Of a DNA stretch of 64,000 nucleotides, positions 55,966-64,000 are shown one piece after another. The notes below the pieces were generated by a model. The model did no database searches and was not told the DNA's origin. It saw only the letters and a program-made list of their open reading frames with translations. The stretch comes from Letharia columbiana (Eukaryota > Ascomycota > Lecanoromycetes > Lecanorales > Parmeliaceae), in the NCBI RefSeq assembly GCF_014066305.1, contig NW_023501049.1:519001-583000 (forward strand). The letters run 5' to 3'. The position numbers and the translations under genes are program-made. How positions within the stretch are numbered: position 1 is the stretch's first letter; each line of letters opens with the position of its first letter.

Positions 55966-57159
55966 TCAGACGGCAGACAGCAAATACTCCTCCAGCTTTC
56001 CACGACTGCCTCCCTCAACGTCCAGTAGACGCCACACCGCCTCAATCCCATCCGCAATCGTAGACCCGACATCGCAACCCAGAAATGTTAACGCTACAGC
56101 TACATTTTCTTCTGTCACCTTATCCTTTACATCAAAGCTGCAAGTAGTCTGAAAAGCTGGATCAGAGCGCACATCGGCAGGAGATCGTATTTCCCAGATC
56201 TCGTTAATCTGCGAATCCGCCACCTCAGGAAGGCTGAGATGACGTTCAATCTTCTCGTCTTCAAGTTCCGCTGGAAAATTGAACTTTTCGCAATTCCAAC
56301 ACCAGGACTCGAACAAGATGTTGCATCTTTCCGCATCCCACGTCCTCCAATCAGGATATTCATCACCTTGCCAGTATCCCGTCGTCATCTCCTGGCCATG
56401 AATCTTATGGGCGATCGATGCAGTACATGGTGTACAATCGTATGGCCAGAGTTCGAGACCCACCCGGCCCCCTACCGCCCAGAGGTTTTCTCCCGGGTGG
56501 TCAGGGTCCGGTTCCCCTTTGATCTCCTGTGCCATACCGAGAAGCCTTCGCAGAGCTACTTGCATAAGGATATCGGCGTTGAGAATCCTATCGTTGTCCT
56601 TGTTGCACTGTCCTCGCAGTACAGATACGCGATAATTGAACCAAGCCTCGCAGTCGGCTTCTGTCCATTTCGCGGGATACGAGCGCTCCGAGAAGGGGAA
56701 AAATACGCCTTCCCTTAGCCAAAGCCGTTCTGGAATTCTCTGGTATCTGAACTGACTGGCTATACCTCGAAGTTGTTTGTCCCGATAATCAAGATTTTCC
56801 TTGGAAGGAGTCGACTGCTTTCTTCTTCTAATCCAGGTTTCCTCGCTGATCCTCAATTGCCGACTGTATTTTCTCGTCGCGAGAGGCTGCGCGGTCCGCA
56901 TAGTTTCATGTAGCTCTACCATCTGTGACCGAGTAATCGTAGAGTTAAGGCGAGCTGTAAGATCTCTGCCACATTCATGGTGCGTGTCGACGAGGTTTCG
57001 GAAGCTGATGGCGACATATTTAAGTTCTGCTTTAGTCCACGCTTGGGAAGAGAGCTTGGTCAGAGGCAGCAGAATCTTTGGCCAGGCACCGCAGAAAAGA
57101 TTGAACGCCCAATTAGTAATAGCAATATTCCCGGAAATTTGATAATCCGATAGTACCAT
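55966..57159 (-). CDS. Orphan hypothetical protein, 397 aa
   Basis: Long open frame with balanced, coding-like composition. Trp-rich segments stand out (ESWCWNCEKFNFP, YWQGDEYPDWRTWDAERC, AKWTEADCEAWFNYR). A CTPCTASIAHKIHGQ stretch and the WCWNC pair may bind metal, but I see no named domain, signal peptide or membrane helix. A stop lies five codons upstream of the Met, while another frame there (DDIRPITFCSDGT) also looks coding, so an upstream exon may exist. It may belong with the broken frame at 57.2-58.0 kb as one gene, but I could not build a clean joint. Confidence 0.5.
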   Translation of the reverse strand: MVLSDYQISGNIAITNWAFNLFCGAWPKILLPLTKLSSQAWTKAELKYVAISFRNLVDTHHECGRDLTARLNSTITRSQMVELHETMRTAQPLATRKYSRQLRISEETWIRRRKQSTPSKENLDYRDKQLRGIASQFRYQRIPERLWLREGVFFPFSERSYPAKWTEADCEAWFNYRVSVLRGQCNKDNDRILNADILMQVALRRLLGMAQEIKGEPDPDHPGENLWAVGGRVGLELWPYDCTPCTASIAHKIHGQEMTTGYWQGDEYPDWRTWDAERCNILFESWCWNCEKFNFPAELEDEKIERHLSLPEVADSQINEIWEIRSPADVRSDPAFQTTCSFDVKDKVTEENVAVALTFLGCDVGSTIADGIEAVWRLLDVEGGSRGKLEEYLLSAV

Positions 57160-57230
57160 CAGAACAGAAGGTTATGGGTCGAATATCGTCAATGCTAGCG
57201 ACAAAAGGGTTACGGATTGTTCCATCCCAG

Positions 57231-58049
57231 CTAGTCATCTGGGATTCTAAGAGAGTATGATATCAGTATCATCTTGTTGGAGTGATGAAGTACTTGTCTA
57301 CCTAATTTGTTTTGACAGGGTATAGCGCAATACTGGTCACGCCACTGGATTGTATCATCTTCAAGCTTATAGACCTGCGTCTGAAGCGTATTCCAGATTG
57401 TCGTTCCTAGAAGGTCAATATCTCTTTCGGGTTTTCCAATTTTTCTCAGCGCTTGATTTTCTTTCCGAAGTCTGTCCAACAGCCTTTCACACAAGGACCC
57501 TGGCCTCAGTCCTTTCTGGGCAGACAAACTATGCTCAGGTACAATTGAAAGTCCTTGTTTTAAGGCGGCTTCTCGATTGTCGCTAGTAAGTTCTCGATGT
57601 TAACGCTTCGTCGTTGTGATGTTAGATTTCTGACAGTTCGTGCCGTCTTTGTTACGGCCAGCACACACACTTGTATTTGGGAAAGGGCGAGTGAGAAGGC
57701 GATCTGAGAGCGATGCGCTTCTGGTGCTGTCCTCGCCGGAGTCACACATATCGACAGAGGAACTGATGCCTTCCTGACGGAGATTTAGCCCAAGAAAATT
57801 AAAAGCCTCTATTGGAGAGCAAATGCGTAGGTCGGAGTTTGAGGTCATACCCCGAACGCGTAAGAGTTCCTTGTAAGGATGGCTCAATTGCCACTTCAAT
57901 GTAATGGTTTTAATCCTGCGAGTGATTATGAAGATGGCCGTAAGGGATATCTTGATTGAGTAGGAATGCTGCTCTGAAATGTTGAAGTGGCGAATTTCGT
58001 GAAGGAAGACATTACTTTCCTCATTTCTATTGCCTGACGAAGCCATCAA
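57231..58049 (-). pseudogene. Orphan gene fragment split by one in-frame TAA
   Basis: Two open frames on the minus strand (57600-58049 and 57231-57527) are in the same phase and separated by about 24 codons that contain a single TAA at 57600-57602 plus readable sequence (DNREAALKQG). The likely start is the inner Met at 57847 (MTSNSDLRICSPIEAFNFLG). Just before the stop is a cysteine motif, VCAGRNKDGTNCQKS (C-x-G-x4-G-x2-C), like the motif at the front of fungal proteins related to the T5orf172/Mug113 family. No GIY-YIG-like core follows here. After the stop the frame codes a plausible helical segment (SLCERLLDRLRKENQALRKI). I read it as a gene with a recent nonsense change, or a remnant. Confidence 0.45.
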
Positions 58050-58136
58050 CTTGTGTTGGGCATCTGAGTCTTACCTTACACTTGAAGCAGATGTTAGGGA
58101 TTTGGCGTGATGCTAAGGTACGTTAACTATATTTTA

Positions 58137-58544
58137 GTCGTTGGGAACGAAAATTCCCGCAAGCCCCCCTCAAACCAAAAATTGAAATTTCTTGAATATC
58201 TTTACAACCACCAGTCTTTATATCTACATTTTTATAATCTTTTCTTATATTAAATAATTGATTCTAATTTTGAAATTTTAATTTAGATATGTAAGATTAT
58301 ATAAATTAAGATTCGCTTGCGTTGAAAGTTTTATTCTATAATGCCACTTATCAAAAAAATTTAAGAATTTTGATTTTTTTTCGCTCATGTAGATAATTAG
58401 AATATTCTAAAATATTGAAAATTATATTTTATTAATCTTCTAATAGTTATAAAGTTTTTAGAAAATTATGATTTATCGTTGTAAAATTATTAGAAGTTTA
58501 ATTTTCAATTTGGGGTGCTTGGGGAACTTTTGGTTTCCAATGAT
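58137..58544. mobile_element. AT-rich Tc1/mariner-like MITE with TA target duplication
   Basis: The outermost 33 bp (58137-58169 and 58512-58544) are inverted repeats with 25 of 33 positions identical. They are flanked by TA on both sides (58135-58136 and 58545-58546), the target duplication of the Tc1/mariner/pogo superfamily. The 340-bp interior is strikingly AT-rich and has no coding frame. Several of the TIR mismatches are G/A transitions. It reads as a short non-autonomous or RIP-degraded copy of a Fot1/pogo-like transposon. Confidence 0.75.
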
Positions 58545-58800
58545 TAAGCACCCGTTTACCCCATGCGTCGATCGCCCCAAAATAGATCTTCACAGGTGAG
58601 ACTTGCAATTTACTCTACTCATACCAGACTTTTGGACTGCCCTGCCAAAACATGGGTCGTTACAGTAAGGATATCAATGCGTCACCGTTCTGGTACCCGC
58701 TTGGCCTCTTTCATCCGTTACTCGGAGGTTCCCCGCTGCTTCATTTCACATCAATGGTGATCAGTTAAGAACCTGGCTAAGAGCATCCTGACGCTAATTG

Positions 58801-60677
58801 ATGGCGGACGACGAAGGAAGAGTGCTACCCACGACGCCCGAAAACATAGCAATGCTACAAGCAGAAGTCGCAGCTAAGAGACAGCGGAGAGCAGATCGGG
58901 CTGCGAGACGACTAGCAAGGGCTCAAAGTAGGCCGCTGGAGTCACAGGCTACGGTATGACTTCATGTCAGCATGTGACTTCCACCAGCATAATGACAGAG
59001 AGGATATTAAATACAAACTTACTGCTCTATATAGGAAGACATAGGGAGTGCCTGTCAATGGAGAAGCCGACGCAAACTATGTTGCGTCTTTACAGAATAC
59101 ATCCCAAGCACCAAGCGGCCTGGCTATTGATCCCAGCCACGACAATACGCGCCAACGCATTGTCACCGCCTTCCGAGCCTCATCCATTGGATCCATCGAA
59201 ATTTGTCTCCTCAATCCGCTTCCTTCATAGCGAGCCCTCCAACCAACGAAGCTCTCCCTCCCCAATCCGCTTCCTTTTCCGCAGCACACTCTGCATCCAT
59301 TCATACGGTGAATACTCAGCGGCGCGGTCCAGTCGCTATACTACCCAACGCGTTAGGAGAAGGTCTTTACGATGAGAGGAGGTTCACCAGTCCATACAGA
59401 TTCACGGAATCTACATCTTTTACTGGAGACGATGTCGCAGAGACTGTCGCTACAGGTTCTGCAGACCAAGAACATCAGAACCTCGAAACGTGGCGCTCTA
59501 TGCCTTCATTGCCGTCCAAGGATGAAGCAGGATCTACAGACAGTGCCGCAAAAGACGACTCCGAGATGGAAAGCGATGGAGAACACTTGACGACCGAAAT
59601 TCAACGTGTTTTCATGACTCTCAGGGCTTGGACTAGTTGCCTTGCAATTAGGGACACCCTCTCGAACCTCTCAGAGTCAATCTTCTGGATGTGGACCCAA
59701 ATTATCTTGTGGATCCTTGCATCTTTCCCTTACATTTCTCGACGCGTTCTCAACAAAACTACACTCCTTGGGATATTGGCTGTTCTTGTTGGTCTTGTCG
59801 GCCTAGCGGTTTACGGATGGGTCGCTTCTGTCCATGCAAGTGTTTACGGATGGGCCGGTTCTGTTCTGCACATAGGTCCATGTTCAATTTGCAAGGCATC
59901 CAGGGAAAACTTCTTTCGAACAGCCTGCTACCCAAAAGACATCACCGCTGATGTCATGAACACGTTCAACGAAACTTACGCCAATTTCGATACAGCTATG
60001 GCTACCAGAAATCTTATTTCCACCGCTCCAATAGACCTTCGCTGCAGCCGCAGCTCCCTTCACGGTGACCTCTTGCGTCTCCGAGCCCTCAATGCTACTC
60101 TTAATATTCCTAGTGCCAACTTCGCTTCTATCGATAGCCAAACCGTCAATGTGCTCGAACTGAGCAAAGCAATATCGGACGTACTGTTCCGCTGTCTCTC
60201 AAGACTTGCATCGACAGTGGCAGTAGTGGACTACCAGACCAATGTTACGATAGCGGAAATTGCAGCCTTCCGAGCAGGGAAGACGTCTCCGTACATCTCT
60301 ATCCCTGGAAAACGGCCTCGCCGAGTAGATGCTCAACATGCTCTGTCTATCAGATTTGAAGGGCACGTTCTCTCCTGGCAAAAATTCATGGAGCCTCTTT
60401 TAGCCGTTGATAAGGCCCTTCTCGATACAATCGGGCAAGTATAGATCCTATCGAAGCCTTGAGCGTGTCTCTGGAAACCGCTAGTAACGCAATATACGAT
60501 TCACGAGTCCACGTCAATTCCGAATGGGGATTACTAAAACGATCTCTCTATTGGCTCACCGGCAAAGAGCCTCCAGAGACAAAAGCCTCACTGCAAACGC
60601 TTTCAGTGACTGAGGAAATGAAAGGTCCACTGCATCATCTATCGACTTGGTTTGGGCCAATGTGGCCAATAATTTAA
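58801..60677 (+). pseudogene. Two-TM hypothetical membrane protein with frame breaks
   Basis: Exon 1 (58801-58953) starts MADDEGRVLPTTPENIAMLQ with a basic coiled-coil-like segment; exon 2 from 59045 continues GVPVNGEADANY in phase. By about 59.2 kb the coding frame has moved (ALPPQSASFSAAHS onward) with no intron that repairs it. The main frame to 60444 has two membrane helices, IFWMWTQIILWILASFPYI and TLLGILAVLVGLVGLAVYGW, followed by an extracytoplasmic-looking domain with a CSICKASRENFFRTACYP cysteine group and many Asn sites. After the TAG at 60442-60444 the sequence resumes coding one frame over (DPIEALSVSLETASNAIYDS) to 60677. It resembles uncharacterised fungal membrane proteins; function unknown. 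One or two single-base changes probably inactivate it. Confidence 0.5.
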
Positions 60678-61381
60678 GCGTCAATTTGGGGCTGGAGGAG
60701 ATTTTGAGAGCAATCGAAGGGGGAGGTATGTTGGCATTGGGGGAGGGGTGCGGGCATGGACTTATTGAACGAGATGCTAGTGGTATTCAATGAGGCGAGT
60801 GCAAGGATGGTCGAGGGGAGACGAGGGCTCGAGGCGACGAAGATGAGAAGAAATTCCAGAGAGGGATAAGATAGATTGTATTGTACTAGGCGGATAGACT
60901 CAATCGTCTCAATAATATCTAATACAAACGATTCGACAAGTGAAATGTCTACATGGCCGCTCTCTGTTTGGACAGCAACAACAATGCTTGTGACTTGCTA
61001 GTGAGAATGATTGTGAGAATGCTTCTATGTCTGTTTCCCAGACCGCAATCTCACTACCAAAAGCTTGGCGGTCAGGTTGGAGGCTACCTACTGCCATCTT
61101 TGAGTTTGACCCACTGTCAAAAGGAGACCTGCGCACCCAGTGAAGCATGGACATCTTTTAACATACCATACCTTCACTCTTCGGCGCTTGACGTTCTATT
61201 GTGCGCAAATGCTTTGGATCGTTTGTTAATTGTTTGCGCGTATACCCCCTCTTTGTTTTTTGTTACCTGGTCTCGATTCTGGCCCGCCTCCTCATCGCCT
61301 ACATGTCACCACCTCCACGTGCAGGAATCTAGATATCTCGGTCTCTATTTCTCAGGGGACACAGGATAATATACCCATATT
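60678..61381. other. SPA2 promoter region
   Basis: About 700 bp. No gene or repeat is recognised; pyrimidine-rich segments precede the SPA2 start. Confidence 0.55.
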
Positions 61382-64000
61382 ATGAATGGCCACTTAGGCC
61401 CGCTTTCGCCAAACTCAACACACGGCAGCGAAGTTTCACAATATCAGTACTCCGGCCCGCCTCCGTACTCTCCAACCCTTCCCCACAACCGCGGCAACCT
61501 TGTCACTCCTCCTATCTCAGGCTCATCAAATGGTGGTCAGCGACGGATCTCGAATGGGATGAACCACAGACCGGGCGACCCATCCCCACCACATTCAATA
61601 GCACGCTCCAGCTATGGAACTACAATTTCCATCTCCGAGGGTCAGAGAAGGAGGACATTAGTCATGGAGGAAAGATTATCGCAACACTACACAATCCTCA
61701 AGAGGTTCCTCGCTCAATCTCTGCGCGATGAGAAGGGCAATCCAAGACCAAATAGAGCGAGGGACAAGCTGTTGCGATTATCACCAGTCCAATTCCAAGA
61801 GTTGAGTACAGACGTTTATGACGAGCTGCTGCGAAGGCAAAGCTCTACAGGACAGCAAACCAATGGACCAGGCCAGGTGCCTCCTTACTTGCTCCCGAAG
61901 GACAACTTCCATCCAAAACGAAATCAGGCCCGTCAAAAACTTGCTACTTTACCTCCACCAAGGTTTCAGGACCTGGCGACAGACGTCTTCTACGAGCTCG
62001 AAAGAAGGTTTCCAATGTTCGCTGGGAATAGTGTCAGCCGCATTGGCAGTCCAGCTATGAGTACGAGAGGCCCACCAAGTCGAGTGGGCTCGCCCAACGG
62101 TGTGAGACCGAATTATGGTCAAAGAAATGCATCATTGGGAAGTCAGGTCATGGCCGGTTTGGGCATACCCGGTGCGGAAGGGTCCAGTGACAATCAGGGG
62201 AGGCCAATGGCGAAGACATCTCAAAGTAATACTATAATACCGAATAAGAGCACGATGGTGGAGGACGACGATGAGGAAGGGAGTGATATCTATGGAAGCC
62301 GGAGAGATACCACATTCACATCTCGGAGCATGGGTGGATCGGACAAGGACCGTAAAGCCATTGCGGAGTTTGAGACCCAGGTCGAGGAGCTACAGGTGAA
62401 AGTCAAAGGGTTAGAGGAACACGTGCGCGAAAAAGACTCGGAAATGGACAAGATGCATGAGTCTCGAAGCGAGGAGCAAAGCGTAAGTCTCGAAGATCCA
62501 TCTCCGAAGTTGAGCGCCTAACACTTTCAATCAGGCCAATGATACAGAAAGAGAGAAATGGGTGACCTTGCAATCCGACCTTGAGGACAAGCTGACTGAA
62601 GCTCGCAATCTCAACAATAACTTACAGTCAGAGCTTGATAAAGTCAGAAATAAACAAGCCAACACTGAGCGCGAGTTACGATCCCAGGTGGACACTCTGA
62701 CAACACAAGCCAGCGTGGGTAAGAGCGAATGGAAGGCTCGTTACGACAATCTTGACAGAGTCCACCAAGAATCGCGGTCAGCACTTTTGCGGCAAGACAA
62801 GGTCACGACCGAAGTGAAGCAAGAGGCAGCTAGTTTCCTCAATCAAATGAGAGCACTCTCTGAGCGAAGTAATGAATCCCAGGAACGAGAAGAGAATCTG
62901 GTTCGTCAGGTTCACAAGCTTGAAAAAGAGGTTCAGGAATGGAAAAGTCGATATACTCGGAAGAGAACGCAAGCACGGACCTTACGCGCTTCCGCGATGA
63001 ATATATCGTTACAGCAGTCAGACGCTGGTCAAGTAGCTAAGGACAGAGACTTTACAGCGCAAGATGGGCTTGTCAAAGACATACATGTTACCAGGTTCCA
63101 GATCGCTGTTGACGAACTGTTGCAAAGCGCGAGAGAAGATGAGCCGAATGCTGTTATAACCCGTGTCAAACCTGTGGTCGTTGCGGTTAGGGATATCACA
63201 ATAAACTTGGGTGATACACAATCTAGCCAAGACGGAGCGATGCAGCAAAGACACAAACTCAGGGTCAAAGTGTCCGCCACAGCTAACAACCTCGTTACAG
63301 CCTCTAAGAATTTTGCAACCTCGAAAGGCCTCTCACCAGTGTCTCTCCTTGACGCAGCGGCCTCTCACCTCGCGTCCTCCATAGTCGAGCTCATCCGCCT
63401 TGTCAAAATACGGCCTACCCCTACGCAAGAGCTGGAAGAACAGGAAGAAAACGATGTCATCGCCGACTCTCCAGCGGACTACTATGGCATGTCCCGGGTA
63501 AGAGAGAGCACTGGTGCAGACTCGGTCTACAGCACCGTAACCGACCCTCGACGCTCAGTCCAGCCTGCGTTTCAAGGTAAATCGGCAAAATTCGCCCAAA
63601 ATGGCTTCCCCAATGGCGGGCAATATGGTACTAGCTCCAAGCCTACGCACGGCATCTACAAGTCTCCGGACAACAAAATGGAAGAGCTCAGGGTAAGTTT
63701 TCCTTTTTCTTCCCCCCGCCGCCCTTTGAAGTATGGCTAACAATTCCAATCAGATTTTCCTTGAATCCCGCACTGATCACCTTATTCCCTCGATCCAAGC
63801 GCTCGTCTCCTCTATCCGGACGTCTGCTGAGGCTCCAGACATTCTCGACCATCTCGCAGCGATTGTATCCACTACCTCTCAAATCATTGCCAAAACGCAC
63901 GACGCCTCGCCCAGCGAGCAGTCGGTGCAAAAACTCGTGCTCAGCTTATCAGAATGTGTTGACAGACTCGAGGATAAGGGCAGGGAAGGTGAGGGCATTG
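61382..64000 (+). CDS. SPA2: Polarisome scaffold Spa2 (SpaA), 5' part, runs off the window
   Basis: Exons 61382-62482, 62535-63692 and 63754 to beyond 64000; introns 52 and 61 nt. Spa2 localises at hyphal tips and binds Bni1/formin and MAP kinase kinases as part of the polarisome. Two Spa2-homology (GIT-type SHD) repeats are visible: residues about 101-153 (HYTILKRFLAQSL ... RDKLLRLSPVQFQELSTDVYDEL) and about 172-211 (NQARQKLATLPPPRFQDLATDVFYEL). A Ser/Gly/Arg-rich linker follows, then a long coiled coil from about residue 325 (AEFETQVEELQVKVKGLEEHV) through exon 2, then a conserved helical C-terminal domain whose first part (IFLESRTDHLIPSIQALVSSI) is in exon 3. At least 835 residues are present. 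The start is the first in-frame Met after the pyrimidine-rich leader. Confidence 0.95.

Overview
This 64 kb window is nuclear DNA from a filamentous ascomycete (Pezizomycotina). The genes carry short GT-AG introns, mostly 46-61 nt with GTAAGT-like donors and CTNAC-like branch sites. The families are typical of the group: Zn(II)2Cys6 regulators, a rhodopsin-domain membrane protein, a LicD protein, Spa2, tricalbin and a LaeA/AusD-like methyltransferase. No rRNA, tRNA, CRISPR or prokaryotic operon structure was found. I cannot name the class or species from the sequence.

Left part (0-22 kb): a small TOM-complex-like subunit (split by one intron), a (GTA)n microsatellite, a five-exon Zn2Cys6 regulator, then about 4.7 kb of gene-poor DNA with simple repeats. 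Next come a Pmp3-type proteolipid and a secreted GH128-like glucanase in convergent orientation. The RNA polymerase III subunit RPC34 and the Hsp90 co-chaperone STI1 are divergent, sharing a 283 bp promoter that holds a near-perfect heat-shock element on the STI1 side. A seven-exon tricalbin (SMP plus five C2 domains) follows.

Middle (22-50 kb): a rhodopsin-domain (SAT4-like) membrane protein between two gene-poor stretches, UDP-glucose pyrophosphorylase, a six-exon LicD protein with a 10-nt micro-exon, an intronless Zn2Cys6 regulator, a methyltransferase that seems to be frameshifted, the Golgi epsin ENT3, an Nbp2-like SH3 protein, importin alpha and the CTD phosphatase SSU72.

Right part (50-61 kb) looks like an accessory, decaying island between SSU72 and SPA2. 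It holds two short elements with terminal inverted repeats (one AT-rich with TA target duplications), a C2H2 protein with internal and upstream tandem repeats, and a protein with an I-PpoI-type His-Me finger zinc loop that has one in-frame TAA. It also holds orphan ORFs, one of them also cut by a single TAA, and a two-TM protein with at least one frameshift. The window ends inside SPA2, a polarisome scaffold that runs past position 64000.

The conserved genes serve ordinary cell functions (protein import, Pol III and Pol II, chaperone relay, ER-plasma membrane contacts, UDP-glucose supply, Golgi traffic, nuclear import, polarity) and do not form one pathway. The most unusual content is the island, above all the His-Me finger gene and the pattern of single lesions in neighbouring orphan genes.
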